Shown piece after piece: positions 23,036 through 35,197 of a stretch of DNA of 64,000 nucleotides (position 1 is the first letter of the stretch; each line of letters begins with the position of its first letter). Source of the stretch: Adiantum capillus-veneris. Lineage: Eukaryota > Streptophyta > Polypodiopsida > Polypodiales > Pteridaceae. The position numbers and the translations under genes are program-made. The DNA is taken from positions 151,530,945 through 151,594,944 of the forward strand of contig CM043950.1 of assembly GCA_014529385.2 (NCBI GenBank). The letters are read 5' to 3'. Under the pieces are notes generated by a model. It searched no databases and had not been told where the DNA came from. It saw only the letters and a program-made list of their open reading frames with translations.

Positions 23036-24545
23036 GAAGTAAGTAAGCCCGAAACTTCTCCACTGCAAAATTAAGAGCTAGCACCAATTGCTCAGTTGTG
23101 CTGAAACCCTTTTCAGCAGCTGTCATCACTCTACTAGAGAAGTAGACTGGTCTCATGAGAGATGTCTTTGGGTCTTTTTGCATCAAGACAGCTCCTAGAG
23201 CTTCTTGACCTACACTAGGATTTACATAGAATAATTCACCCCATGTGGGTTGTAGGACGAGAGGCAATGAGCTCAAAATGGTTTTAACTTCTTGAAAGCA
23301 CCTTTCACCCTCCTCACTCCATGTCAATGTAGTGTGTTTAGTGAGCTGCTACAAAGGATAGATTGCCTGAGAAAGGAGATGTATGAATCGTCCCATGTAG
23401 CGAACCTTTTGAATGAAGGAGACTAGTTGCTTCACGTTTGAAGGAGTAGGTAAAGCTAACAATGTCTTTACCTTTTCAGGGTCAGCCTCAATACCATCTT
23501 GAGACACAACATGGCCTAGTAGAGTGACCTTGGTCTCACCTATGTGGCACTTGTCTTTATTCAATTGCCCACCCAATTGGGCCAGACGGGTGAAACCTTC
23601 ATCAACCTTGGACAGATGTACTTCCCTAGAGCTGTAAATGCAAAAATCATCAATGAAGACTCGTATGGACTTACCAAAGTAAGGTTGAAACACCAAGTTC
23701 ATAAACCTCTGGAAAGTAGCTGGGGCATTAGTTAAACCAAAAGGCATAACTCTATAAGCAAAACACCCCCAAGGTGTTATGAAGGTAGTCTTTCTTTGGT
23801 CTTCATCTGCAATTCTGATTTGGAAGTAGCCTGAGTACCCATCACACACTGTGTACCTTTCATGACCAGCCACTTCATTTAGTATTTCATCTTGAAAAGG
23901 CAAAGGAAAATGGTCCCTTTTTGTGGCTGCGTTTAGAGGCTTGTAATCCACACATACCCTCCACTTCCCATTTTTCTTTGGTGCTACCACAACTGGAGAC
24001 ACCCACTCAGAATCTTCCACTGGGTAGATAAATCCTGCCTTGAGTAATCTTTTTACTTCTTTTAAGAGTGCATCTTGTTGCACTAGCCCTAATCTCCTTA
24101 GCCTTTGCACCACTGGTTTGGCACCTTCCTTTAATTGGATATGGTGTTGGGTTACCGTCACTCCTTTAATGTGCTCGTAATCAATTATAAAGAGGCCAGC
24201 ATGCTTCTTTAGTACCTGCAAATAGGGTTCTCTCTCTTCTTCTAGTAGGTCCTTATCTAGCATCTCCTCTAATCCTGTGGCTTCTTCCTTGTTTAGAGAG
24301 TCTTGACCACCTTCTCCTTCTGGGTTTCGCAGTATTATACCCATGACTTCCAAAGAGCTAGCATCCTCCTCAGATGAAGAGCAGTTGCTTGTGCTCCATT
24401 CATCCATAGAAGTCTCCATTTCTAGGTCTTGTTGTCTACCCTGCTTCATGTCATACACAATTTTTTGTTGCTTGCCACCTACCTTATGATTTGGTCGCAA
24501 CTCAAGGGAACCTGTCTCCCAATCTTGCCTAACTTTCATAGCCAT
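23036..24545 (-). pseudogene. gypsy-1 reverse transcriptase and partial RNase H
   Basis: The minus-strand RT frame contains GFIYPVEDSEWVSPVVVAPK, KNGKWRVCVDYKPLN, FPLPFQDEIL and the catalytic FIDDFCIYS. Then LLGHVVSQDG precedes the RNase H start (LFYVNPSVGQEALGAVLMQK, STTEQLVLALNFAVEKFRAY). A TAG at 23349 breaks the frame between RT and RNase H; CAG would fit. RNase H is cut off at 23036 by CACTA-2. The 5' end overlaps the protease frame through a frameshift. Confidence 0.85.
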
Positions 24546-26221
24546 AATCTAAGGTCTTCCAAAATTAGCGGATAGCCCTCCCCCTTAGTTGGGATCACAT
24601 AAGCATCAATTGAGATTGCCACACCAAAAGCTGAAACCTTCACTCCATTAACCTTTCCCACACAAGCCACCCTTACATTATTTTCCATCTTAGCTTGTAA
24701 GGAAGTTTGCTCGTTTACTTCCAAACCCAACCTGTGCATTAATTTCTCTGTCATAACACAAATCTCGGCTCCACCATCTACGTACACATTGAAGACTCGC
24801 TGACTCTTAATCTCTGCATCAATGACTGGCACAATATCCTTCATGCCTCTTGCACTAATAGACCCAACTGACTTTGCCTTAGCCCTCCTGGTGCTGACCA
24901 TCTTAGACCAGGTTCTACGCATCTTTGGGGAAAGGTGGAAGAGTTGCTGCCATGAAATCTTTGGTCCTTGCTTACTCACATCTGCTACCAGGTCGTAGGG
25001 TATGGATCCTACCCCAAGTGGAAAGTCTTCTACTCCTATGTGCCTCCTTGACCTACTCTTCCTTTTCTTGTCTCCTATCACTTGGGAGGAACCCTCATTC
25101 CCTTTATCCGGCTCTGAAGCTTCCATTTCATCAGTTCTCTGTCTCCTAACTCTCTTTATTGGCATGGCAACAGCTTCCTCCATTTTTTCTTTCCCTTTAT
25201 CCTTACCATTGTCAAGACTTATGACAGAGACAGCCCTGTCCTCCCCTCCCGATGGTAGTGGCGGGATCTCTGCTGGTGCTTGTGGTGGTGGAGGAGGGGG
25301 TCTCAATATTTGGATTGGTGGAGCCACGTGTGCATTTTGTCCATTTAGTGGCCTAGCTCGAGGAGGAGTGACTTGCTGGCGAGGAGGCCGTCTTTGATTA
25401 CCATTTCCTTGATAGCGTCGTGGATGGGGGCAATAATACATGCCGTGACCTACCTCTCCACAGTTGTAGCAAATGTACTCACGTGCTTGCCTTTGTCCTT
25501 CTTGTCTATTTCGTTCATTTCCTGGCTAGGGAGCCCTTACACCTTGAACCAGATTGATGGACAGGCTCTCTAGTTGATTGGTGATTTGTTGAAGTAATTC
25601 TTGTTGAGAGGACTCTTGGTCTATTGCTCCTGTCCCTGCTACTACCCTTGCCGTAGGTTGAGCTAGCGGTGGAGGCTCCATTCCCCCTTGTAGTTGAGCT
25701 TGGAATTTTAACTTCCTATCCTTCTCCCTTGCATAAGTCATAGCTTTATCAAAGGTATCTGGGAATTTACCTTTTACCTTTTCTCGAAGGATGGGGTAAA
25801 GCCCTGCCACGAAACAGTCCTTCTTTAGGCATTCTGGCGCCCTTTCTCCTTCACCTAGTGATGCACACCATTTCTCCCACAGGTTGGAAAACTTTCCTTC
25901 ATAGCTTCTATAGTCATTGGGTGATGTTTGGCGTAGCTCTAAGAGCTGTCTCCATATCTCCTCTGGAGGCTCATGGTGGCGAAATTCATCGATGAAGGCC
26001 ATCTTTAAGGACTCCCAGTCTCTTCTTTCTTCAGGTGCCAAAGTTTGATACCATAATTTTGCACCTTCCCTCAAGACCAAAGGAAAGGCCCTTAACTTAG
26101 TATCTTCGTCATCCCTTCCCGATACCAGAAAGGCCATTTCCAAATTATCCAAAAAGTCTGGAACAACCTCCCCAGGCTTACCATAAAAATTAGGGAAGGC
26201 CATAAGTGAGAGAGTAAACAA
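24536..26221 (-). pseudogene. gypsy-1 gag and protease
   Basis: Minus strand. The frame from 26221 gives a Retrotrans_gag domain (FYGKPGEVVPDFLDNLEMAF, LREGAKLWYQTL, FIDEFRHHEPPEE, YRSYEGKFSNLWEKWC). An in-frame TAG at 25526 (CAG would fit) interrupts it. The frame continues with a CCHC knuckle (CYNCGEVGHGMYYC), a Pro/Arg-rich stretch, and a retropepsin-like segment, VYVDGGAEICVM, ending YPLIL. The protease motif is DGGA rather than D(T/S)GA. A one-base frameshift separates it from RT. Confidence 0.8.
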
Positions 26222-26538
26222 TTACACAAACAGCTCCAATTTATTTTAAAATAGAGTATGGTAATTACAATTTGGAGCTTTAGCACAACTTAGCTCAAAA
26301 TAGGATGAAAATCGACACATCAAAGGAATGGTAATAGTCTAGTAAGGGTAGAATGACAGGATGAGGAGAGCGCAAGATTTCCCCAAGTCTCTCGGCTCTA
26401 AACAACAGGGCTATTCTTTGCTGATAAAAGATTTTTCTATCAATACAAATATTCACACGGATATGACGCACAAAATGGAAAGCAAACATGCGGGGATCAT
26501 CACTCTCATTATTGGCATCCATACTTACACACAAGAGC
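26222..26538. other. Sequence upstream of gypsy-1 gag, nothing recognised
   Basis: Expected position of the 5' leader or LTR of gypsy-1 on the minus strand. No primer-binding site or LTR matching the other side was found. No gene seen. Confidence 0.3.
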
Positions 26539-27123
26539 CTAGCTTAGTTGCACCACCTTGGGACCAATGAGCCTGATCAGCCACAGAAGGTCAGCACCTC
26601 GAATCACTTCGACTCTTCCTGATGCATCTGTGAAGACGTAAGGCGTGATGGCAACACTTTGTACAATGCTGAGCCTTTTAGCAAGCAACAATTGGATGCT
26701 ATTACCATAATCAGCATGACGAATGAAAGTGACACCATTAATGTGCAGCACATCATCAACTAAGATAGTTTCCTTAGATTGAGATAACTTCTTGAAAATT
26801 AGCATCAAAGGTAGGGCAGGGAGGCTTTTCACCCGGTCTCCAAAGCACTTTGGACAATATCCAAAGTGATCTTCACACGGACAGAAGTTTGGCTTGGGAT
26901 TGGTGGTGTCTGGATTCACAAAGTGCACTGGGAGCACTCACAGACGGGCGGCAATCTTGTAGGCAAGCCTTCGCCTCTTTGCTTCAGGAGCATTTAGGGG
27001 TGAGATTCGTGGTTGCAAGTTGGAGGTTGAATTTGGTTGCTCACTAGCCTTTCTCTTGCCTGTAGTGGTCATGTAATCCCTTATTAATGAGATTAAGCCA
27101 AATGTTACCTTACGCTTGAGCAC
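26539..27123 (-). pseudogene. Unrecognised Cys-containing protein, one in-frame TGA
   Basis: One frame runs from ATG 27123 to 26539, broken only by a TGA at 26938-26940. The first part is basic (GKRKASEQPN, PEAKRRRLAYK). The second has a compact cysteine cluster, CPCEDHFGYCPKCFGD, that could bind zinc, then LLLAKRLSIVQSVAITPYVF. No retrotransposon or transposase motif is visible. It lies between gypsy-1 and copia-1, with copia-1 beginning 12 bases beyond its start. It could be a captured host fragment or a relic of another element. Function unknown. Confidence 0.4.
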
Positions 27124-27134
27124 GTGCTGCGGCC

Positions 27135-27277
27135 TGTTGGAGCTATATATGGCTCACTCTACTCAACTTGGTCTCACCTATATATTTGTATCTTGTCCTC
27201 AATATGAATCAGTCTTTGGGAGCGTATATGGTGTGTCTCTTGTCTCGTCTCTCTCTCTTTCTCTCTACATCTCAACA
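27135..27277 (+). repeat. copia-1 5' LTR
   Basis: 143 bases, bounded by TGTTGG and CAACA. It contains GAGCTATATATGG, a possible TATA element, and a CT-rich 3' half. Same length as both LTRs of copia-2. Five bases on the left are CGGCC; no matching right duplication exists because the 3' LTR is truncated. Confidence 0.9.
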
Positions 27278-27290
27278 TGGTATCAGAGCA
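27278..27290 (+). promoter_or_regulatory. copia-1 primer-binding site
   Basis: TGGTATCAGAGCA directly follows the 5' LTR. It is complementary to the 3' end of plant initiator tRNA-Met, the usual primer of copia elements. Confidence 0.85.
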
Positions 27291-28046
27291 GTAACGATCA
27301 TGCGCCGATTCAATTCATGGTGACAAAACAGTATGTGTATGCGATTTGCATGTAAGATTCAAAAATTGCTACAGATTTTATTTTTGAGCATTGATTCTTG
27401 TTAATTGTGGTTGTTTTGTGTTAAGAAGAATATGATTAGTGTTTTGTGTGACGTTTATTGCTAATCAATCTAATCGTTGATTACGTTTTCTTGTTGATGA
27501 CACCCTGAACTTCATCTCAATTTTTCTTGCTGTTCTGCTCAAAATTTGAAGAAACAGAAAAAGCGCCATGGAGCATAGCGCAATGGCGCTCTTCATCCAA
27601 AACTTGTTCGTCTCCTCGAGCTCTTCGATTTGAGTTCTAGGTTTGCGTCAATCGGAGTCCACAGCAGAAAGTTATGTTGTTTTTACTGCAATTGAGCTTG
27701 ACGCAGCTTTCTTCGTCCTACTTCTTCGTGAAGCGTCCGCGATCGTTTTTCTTATTTTGGCGTTAACTTTTTCGAGAAGATGTAGCTTTTTGCTATTCAT
27801 ATTGTGGCCGTCAATCTTGCGTCTCACGCCACTCTATTTTGAGGACTCTTTTATTATTAACGTCTCCTTTACCCTGCCCTTTTTGGGTGACGTCTCTCAC
27901 ATCTTTGGAAGTTCCTTGAGCATCCTTCTTACGTTTATCGTTGACAGAACGCAGTCCTCATATCTCTCTCATTCTCAATTACGGCCTTCACCATAAAGGT
28001 GTGCAAATTCTGTGATCTTATCTTATATGTCTTCTCGCAACAAGAT

Positions 28047-31000
28047 ATGGCTATGAATATTCTCGTCAACGGCTTTCCTTCTGGCCAGCGTTCTGTTCCT
28101 CCTTTCCAAGGTCAAGGTTTTCCAGGCTGGAAAGCAAAGATGTTGTTAATTCTTGAAGGCGATGAACTCTCCGATGTTGTTCTTGGAAATCGTGTTTGTC
28201 CGCCTCAGCCTGTTGATACGGATAATGATAACGTGCTTATCACTGAAGGACCTATATTTGAAGATTGGAATGTTGCCTATATGGATTGGCAATGACGTGA
28301 TAAAGCAGCTCGTCGGTATATTCTTTCTGCTCTTACTGATTCCCTTTTGCTTAATATGTACAAACTGCCTACTTCCCACGACGTATGGAAGGACCTTATT
28401 GCAAACTTTCAGAAGAAATCTGTCACAGAAATACTTTATTTGAGAGGGTTGCTTAACAAGTTACAATATGAAGTTGGTACTGCCATGACGGGACATATTG
28501 AATCTTTCAAATCTATTATTAATCAACTTGCGGCTGCCGGTGATCCTGTTCCACAAAAGCAACTGATTACACTTCTCCTTGATACGGTGAAGGACTCTTC
28601 TTATGATAACATTGTTACTATTCTCTCTAATAAAGATGGTCTTGATTTCGACCAAGCCTGCATGTCTTTAATTGAATACTCTCAACGTCAAGAACCTCGT
28701 AATGCTAGTCATGATACAGCTATGATTTCACACGAGGAGACTGAGTCACAACAGATGGAACGGGCTTTTTATGCTCGAAGGCATCCATTTCAACGAGGAA
28801 ACCGCAGAGGTGGCCGTCGCGGAAATATTTTCTCTCGTCTCAAATTTCCTAATAAGCAATGTTCTTAGTGCAACAGAAATGGCCATACTGAAGATGATTG
28901 TTGGGCACGTCAATATGATGAAGAACACAATATTACCACAAAACAACCACGTTTATCTAAAGACACTTCTTCTTCTTCTTGTGAATATTGTGGACGATCT
29001 GATCATCCCACTCATATGTGTTATAAGCGTCGATTCGACACAGATCGGAATAGAGCATATGCTACTGAACATCGAAACAACATTGTACCAGAAACAAGCT
29101 GCGTCCTATGTTCAGTTGCTCCAGACAGAATACTTCATGTACGTGATGGATCACTTTTTATTGTCGATTCTGGTGCTACAGGAAATATAACATATCAATC
29201 TAAGTGGCTCCATAACTATCATCCACTGCCAGTTCAACGTGTTGTTTATCTTGCTGATGATACGACTTGTCAAGTAAAGGGTATTGGAGACTTATATCTT
29301 GGTACCTTATCTTCTTCCACTCGAATTTTGCGAGGAGTATTACATGTACCAGATCTTCAACGTAATCTTCTTTCAGTTGCTAGACTTGTTGATCTTGGTC
29401 TGTTTGTTGGATTTGATCATACCAAATGCCGAATTGAGAAAGATGGACAGACTATAGCCACTGCTCCTCGAAATGGTAATTTGTTTGAACTCTCTCTCAA
29501 CGATGCTGTAGCAAATGTTGTCACTGCTCCACGTGATCATGATTGCAAAGTATGGCATCACCGTTTTGTTCATGCTGATTTCTCAAAACTCCTTGATCTT
29601 CAACGTCGTGATCTTGTTCATGGCATGGATCTTAAAGCCCATCCTCATATGGAAATTTGTGAATTTTGTGCTCTTGGGAAACACAATCGCAAACCCTTTC
29701 CTCTTTCAAATACAACTCATTCTCATGACATATTGGATCTTGTTCATACTGATATATGTGGACCTCTACCTTCTTCGAGATCACAATATCGCTACTTCAT
29801 TACTTTCATTGATGATTTCTCAAGGTATCCGACTGTATTTCTACTTAGACAAAAATCTGAAGCCTTATCTGTTTTCAAACAATTCCACAAGGCTGCGGAA
29901 CTTCAAACTGGTCGTCGCCTTAAGAAGCTTCGTTGTGACAATGGAGGCGAATATGTTTCTCGAGAGTTTGTGAGTTACTGTGCTGACAGTGGAATTCATC
30001 ATGAACACACTATTCCATATTCGCCTCAACAGATTGGTGTTGCTGAATGAAAGAATCGCACTATTCTCAATGCTGTAAGATGTATGCTGATTCATTCTGG
30101 GTTATCTCGTGTTTTTTGGGCTGAAGCTACTTTGACAGCAACATTTATTCAGAATCATCTTCCTACTACTGCACCCTCTGGTAAGATACCCATCACAGCA
30201 TGGACAGGTGACATTCCTTCTGTATCTCATTTTCGAACCTTTGGATGTATTGCTTATATTCATGTTCCCATAGAAACACGAACAAATCTTGATGCTCCTG
30301 GTCTTAAAGTTATTTTTATTGGATATTCTGACACTTCCAAAGGCTACAAATTCTATGACCCTTCCTCCAAGAACGTAATTGTGAATCGTGATGCTACTTT
30401 TAACGAACAGCTTATGGGAGGCTCATGGTCCATGGATGATTCTGATGATACTAAATCATTGCTTCAAGCTTTTCCATTTCTTTCAGAAGATGAAACTCTT
30501 CCTATAAAGCAACTTTCCTCTTCACAACAATCCATTCGGAATGTCGCCAATGATGATATTGATATTTTTGTTGATCTGCCTATTGATTTTGAACATGGCT
30601 CATGTCATGTTTATGATGAAGATATTGCTGATAATGCTTTTTCTACTTTTGAAGATCCAATTACTTATGATATAGCTATCTCTCCACCACAAAAGGTTCA
30701 ATGGAAAGAGGCTATGGAAGCAGAGTACGATTCTCTTATCTGTAAAGGTACATGGATACTAACTGAATTACCTCCTGGTCGTACAGCTATTAAATGTAAG
30801 TGGGTGTATAAGACAAAAGTAAAAGCAGATGGATCTTTTGACAAGTTCAAGGCGCGTTTAGTTGCAAAAGGTTATTCCCAAGTAGCTGGTGTTGATTATC
30901 AAGAGACTTTTTCACCAGTTGTTCGCATTACAAGTGTTCGAGTTTTATTGGCATTTGCTGTTCAATTTGATTTAGAAGCTCATCAAATGGATGTGCGAAC

Positions 31001-32114
31001 TGCTTTTCTTAATGGTGACTTGGAAGAGGAAATTTATATGGAACAACCAGAAGGGTTTGTTATTCCAGTAAAGAAGACCTTGTTGCTCAAGTCCATAAGG
31101 CACTATATGGTCTCAAACAAGCTTCGCGAGCCTGGTATACAAAATTTGATCTTTTTCTCACCTATAAAGGATTCATCTCTTGCTCGTCAGACCCCAACTT
31201 ATACATAAAACGTCAAGGTAGCAGTTTTGTGATTCTTGCTCTTTATGTGGATGATACCATCCTTGTTTCCAATGATTTGGGATTTCTTCAGCAAGTGAAA
31301 AAGTTATTGTCTTCTGCATTTGATATGGTGGATCTTGGAGAGATTCACTCGTGTCTTGGCATTCAAATCCAACGGAACCGTACAAAAGGTATTTTATTCC
31401 TTCGACAGTCAAAGTTTATTGCAGATACTATTCAAAAATTTGGTATGGAATCTGCACATTCAGCCAACACACCTTGTCTTGCAAGCTCTACGAAGAACAC
31501 TTCTGACAATGGCGGTCAACTTGTCACAAATCAACCTTATGGTAACTTGATTGGATGTCTTCAGTTTGTTGGCATGAACACTCCTCCTGATATTCTGTTT
31601 GCTGCTAATTATCTTGGACAACATCTTGCATGTCCTTCTCTTAAGCATTGGTCTGCTGCAAAGCGTGTGTTGAAATACTTGAAAGGCACTACAGATTTTG
31701 GTTTAGTCTATCGACGACAACTCACATCGGATTCTATGCAATCTCTTTCTCTTTTGGGTTACATAGATGCAGACTGGGCAAGCTCACATTTATCTATGCG
31801 ATCTACTAGTGGAAGTTGCAGTTTCTACGATTGAGTCAGAATATGTTGTGGCATCACTTGCAGCTCGTGAGTTGATTTGGCTTTGACAAATGCTGGTTGA
31901 TATTGGTCACTCTCCTCTTTCTAGCACACCCTTGCGGTGTGACAACCAAAGTGCTATTAGTCTTGCAAAAGACTATGTTCAACATAATAAGTCAAAGCAC
32001 ATTGTTGTCCATTATCATTATGTCAGGTATGAAGTACGCAAAGGAACCATTATGGTTGAACACTGTCCAAGTGACCAGATGATTGCAGACATTTTGACCA
32101 AAAGGCCTCAATGA
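28047..32114 (+). pseudogene. copia-1 gag-pol
   Basis: From MAMNILVNGF: a UBN2-type gag, two zinc knuckles (CNRNGHTEDDC, CEYCGRSDHPTHMC), protease DSGAT, and an integrase with HHCC (WHHRFVHADF...CEFCALGKH) and a DDE core (HTDICGPL, RCDNGGEY). RT follows with KWVYKTKVKADG and YVDDTILV, then RNase H (DADWASS) and the end DQMIADILTK. Stops: TGA at 28293 and TGA at 30048 (both CGA in copia-2), and TAG at 28867 (TAC in copia-2). A deletion of about 70 bases at about 31819-31830 removes part of RNase H, there is a frame change near 31100, and an extra A near 32100 shifts the last codons. Confidence 0.9.
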
Positions 32115-32426
32115 GTCACGTTTCATCCTCTTGCGCTCGGAGCTTGGAGTTGCTTCGACCTCACTCTTTCTAGATTAGCTTCTTTGCTATTGTAATAGCT
32201 TTGTACATATGACATTGTAATCTTTTAGGTACCATGCACTATGCACACTCCACATTTGCACATTGTGATCTCTAAGTCACTTGAATATTTGTACATAGAT
32301 GCACAATTCACTTTCACATCATCATCGTTGGTTCATATTTTCACATTGTATAGGGGCTTGAGTTTTTTCCTTGAACTCCCCAAGGGTTTTTTCATCCAAA
32401 GCTAGAGAACTTTGTTTGAGTGGGGG

Positions 32427-32449
32427 TGTTGGAGCTATATATGGGTCAC
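32427..32449 (+). repeat. copia-1 3' LTR remnant
   Basis: TGTTGGAGCTATATATGG followed by GTCAC matches the start of the 5' LTR with one mismatch, then diverges. The sequence switches here to a CACTA coding relic, sharing the short word CACT with it. Confidence 0.85.
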
Positions 32450-32770
32450 TACATACAAAACACCTAGAGTACTGAAGTATCGAATGAATTAAAAGACAGA
32501 GTCATCAATATTCTACATGACGAGTTTTTCATGTCAAATCGGGATGAGCGCTTCAATGAAGACTTGATGAAGGTGTGGATGCACGAGTACTCCAAGCACA
32601 AGCACTCTGAAGTGCAAAAAGCAATAAAGCATGGGTGGAGCATGCCAGATTTGTTGGCCAAAGAAGATTGGAAGAATGCAAAGCGAGCAACACGTGAGAG
32701 GCTCGACAAGTGAAAGCAACAAAAGGAGGCAGCCAGAGTGCGAGTAGAAGCAGGGAGCTTGCACCACCAC
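32447..32770 (+). pseudogene. CACTA-3 relic, Transposase_24-like fragment, left part
   Basis: Plus-strand frames match the second half of the accessory proteins at 4855-6168 and 16539-17848: RVINILHDEF, RDERFNEDLMKVWMHEY, KHKHSEVQKAIKHGW, LLAKEDWKNAKRATRE, then VRVEAGSLHH. A TGA follows RLDK. The matching 3' part resumes at 46150 after gypsy-2. The 5' half of the gene is missing at the copia-1 junction. Confidence 0.85.
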
Positions 32771-33319
32771 TGTCACGGCTAGGGACTTGCTACGGGCCGT
32801 GTGCGAGCCACAAAGGCTCCTAGCACACAGTCATACAACAGACAAGCTCACAAGGAAGAATGGTGTGTCACTCACCTTCTTGCGTAGTTGCGAATGAAGG
32901 ATTCCCGCACCATGAAGAAGAGGGAGACGCCGCTACGCCGCGCTCAACCACCTCGCCGCCGTCGTGCCGCCGCAACGCTCGATCACACACACACTCTCAC
33001 ACTCTCTCTCACACGTACACACACACACACACACACAAGGAGATGGTGAAGGAGAAGGTGAAGATGGAGCAAGAGCGGCTTCTATTGCACAATGAGAGAA
33101 TGAGTAAAAATTAGGTTTAGTGGCTTTTATATGAGCTCACCCCATTCACACTTGGGCGCCCATACTTAGCCAACTAACTCCTTGAATATTCCAGTTAGAG
33201 TGCGCCTGTCATCGGCGATCACCCTTACCCTGTTCCTATTGGTCCGAAAAGCCCGGTACCTGACTCTAAATAATACAACGTTTATAGATCATAGGGTGTC
33301 TGTGTGCCGTGAGGGTTAA
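32771..33319 (-). repeat. gypsy-2 3' LTR (left)
   Basis: 549 bases. It differs from the right LTR by few substitutions (for example GGGCC against GCGCC, and GTGTGTCACTC against GTGTTTCACTC). A CA run is present at about 33014-33037. The near-identity suggests a fairly recent insertion, though the coding frame already holds stops. Confidence 0.95.
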
Positions 33320-34688
33320 CATGCCCCCCTTCCTGATGTAGATTCCATCCTCGAAAGCTATCCAGTTGAAGCTCGTTCGTCGAGATGGAAGAGCAGTCGA
33401 CATGGATGTGCGTAGCCTTCTTCAATCACTGCAAAATCAAACAACATTGCCAGAGTATTTTCATTCTCATATACAATTAAAAATCATATGCAATAGACAG
33501 ACAAATTGATTGGTAACAGAATTTTAGACAATTTGTCAGAAATAAACATTAAATTGCAATATAATCAAATGCATAAACAGATGTAAAGGTAAAAAATTAA
33601 ACAAGTCTAGGGTCGCTAATTTAACGGTCAAAAGGCACTAGAGCTCGACTATTAATACCATGGGTAACTTCTCAATTTTTTCTGGTCAATTAAGTTGTTT
33701 AATCGCGAGAGCCAAGTATTTGATGTTCGAGGGCTGACTAGAGGCTATACCTAGAAGACCTTGTAGTTAAGCTACGTTAAAAGGAATTTCTCATGAAATC
33801 ATCGCCTGACTGATTACCTTTTCTTTGACCCCCCAAAGTCTTTTCACATTGATTCAATTTTGATGTGTGTGCTTATTTTGTATGCCTTGGGTTTTTTGCT
33901 TTTCAAGGAAAAGCACCCACACTGAGAACCTCTAGGGCTCTAGTACCATAGGCGATACATGTGAGTGAAGTATCAATTTAAGCAGGGATTTCTCTTCCAG
34001 CTTAAAATTTTACATTGTGGCACTTTGATTTTTTGTTTGTTCATTTTCAGCATTTTAATTTTGTAACTTTGGGGGGTCATATAACACTGTTACCCTCCCC
34101 AGGCTCATCACATTAGTAAACTCCCTTTATAATACTTAAGCTAAAGGTCAATAGGGTTAAGCCCACTAGAAAGCCCTAGTACATTTCACACAATGCTGCC
34201 TAAATCGGATTAAGAACCTAAGTAACCATTGCTTATTAGGAAGGCATTTCCCATGGTATTAAGAGAAGATTTCTAATACCTAGCTTGGTCAAACTAGCTT
34301 AGTCGGACTGCTTGATTTTTAAACCTAGACAAGTGATTATGACAAAACATTACATTGAATTAACTATTTGATACTAAGCAAATGGCTGAATATTATGCTA
34401 CCAATCACAATCAAAGCAGACAAACATGGATTGCAAAAAGATAAGGGCAATGTTAATGGACATAAAACACCTGTTTGTGTTGATGGTCGCGCTTGATTTG
34501 AAGTGTGAATGAGAGAAACGTTCCATGAAGGTCCAAATCCTATCAATAGCAACACGCTCCTGTACACACTAGGAAACAAAAGGAATACCTCCAGGAGGCA
34601 CATTAGTGGGAAAAGGTACCAACACTTATTGAACACAAAAAAAAACATAAGGAACCCTAACCTAATTATTTGCACTCCCCCTAAAGAG
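33320..34688 (-). other. gypsy-2 3' noncoding region with polypurine tract
   Basis: About 1.37 kb between the downstream reading frames and the 3' LTR. The minus-strand polypurine tract is at 33320-33331. No supported gene; small open stretches (for example 34675-34364) show no family features. Confidence 0.7.
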
Positions 34689-35147
34689 TCAAGGGAATAG
34701 GATATTGTAGAGGTTGGGGGGAAACCCTAAGGCTAAACCCCTATCCTCGTCGTCGAGATAAACAAAGTCATCATCCATGAGACCATATGTGCCATCCGTG
34801 TAGTCATGTAAATTTTCTTCTTCATCATAGGTGCCCATGTTTATTAAGAAGGTCACTAGACGCCTATAGTCATCTTGGTCAAAAGGGTAGGCTTGTGCAA
34901 TGGGAGAAACGCTCTCTACTAAGTATGGATCAGACGTGGTCAAGAGACGTATCAGCCATTCTAACTCCTCAAAATTCCTCTCACATGCTAGCGTACCTAT
35001 CAAATCCCATTCACATGCAAGAACAGGAAAGACCATGTGAAACATTTGTGAAAAGTAACGAGGGTACCTCTCACCCAAGGCAGGAGTGGATGACTCTAGC
35101 GTACTAGCCATATCTGTACACGCAAATAGATGATGGTTAGAGTGCAA
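34689..35147 (-). CDS. gypsy-2 downstream ORF, acidic protein of unknown function
   Basis: 152 codons, uninterrupted. Acidic towards the C-terminus (YDEEENLHDYTDG, DDDFVYLDDEDRG). No membrane segment or signal is visible, and no env feature. Its M at about residue 13 (MASTLESSTP) is an alternative start. It lies in the position where Tat/Athila relatives carry extra ORFs. I do not recognise it. Confidence 0.45.
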   Translation of the reverse strand: MHSNHHLFACTDMASTLESSTPALGERYPRYFSQMFHMVFPVLACEWDLIGTLACERNFEELEWLIRLLTTSDPYLVESVSPIAQAYPFDQDDYRRLVTFLINMGTYDEEENLHDYTDGTYGLMDDDFVYLDDEDRGLALGFPPNLYNILFP

Positions 35148-35197
35148 ATATTACAAGGGTCGTGTTCTTGTGCATAATTTGTTTTTATTATTTTGTG

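Larger units (their letters stand above)
15340..26221 (-). mobile_element. gypsy-1, Ty3/gypsy retrotransposon split by CACTA-2
   Basis: On the minus strand the order is gag with a CCHC knuckle, protease, RT and RNase H, then CACTA-2, then integrase. This gag-PR-RT-RH-INT order is diagnostic of Ty3/gypsy. Coordinates cover the coding core only; LTRs were not resolved. Stop codons and a frameshift make it defective. By alignment with gypsy-2, roughly 200 residues between RNase H and integrase (about 0.6 kb) are missing exactly where CACTA-2 sits. Confidence 0.85.
27135..32449 (+). mobile_element. copia-1, Ty1/copia retrotransposon with truncated 3' LTR
   Basis: The 5' LTR at 27135-27277 (143 bases, TGTTGG...CAACA) is followed at once by a TGGTATCAGAGC primer-binding site. 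The gag-PR-INT-RT-RH order is that of Ty1/copia. The 3' LTR begins at 32427 after a GTTTGAGTGGGGG polypurine tract, but only about 23 bases remain before a junction with a CACTA relic. Very similar to copia-2. Several stops and a deletion make it defective. Confidence 0.95.

Noticed and set aside
32447-32456. CACTACATAC as a CACTA left terminus at the copia-1 junction
   Set aside because: It aligns with internal coding sequence of the accessory gene (CACTATATAC, encoding HYI), so it is a breakpoint rather than an element end.
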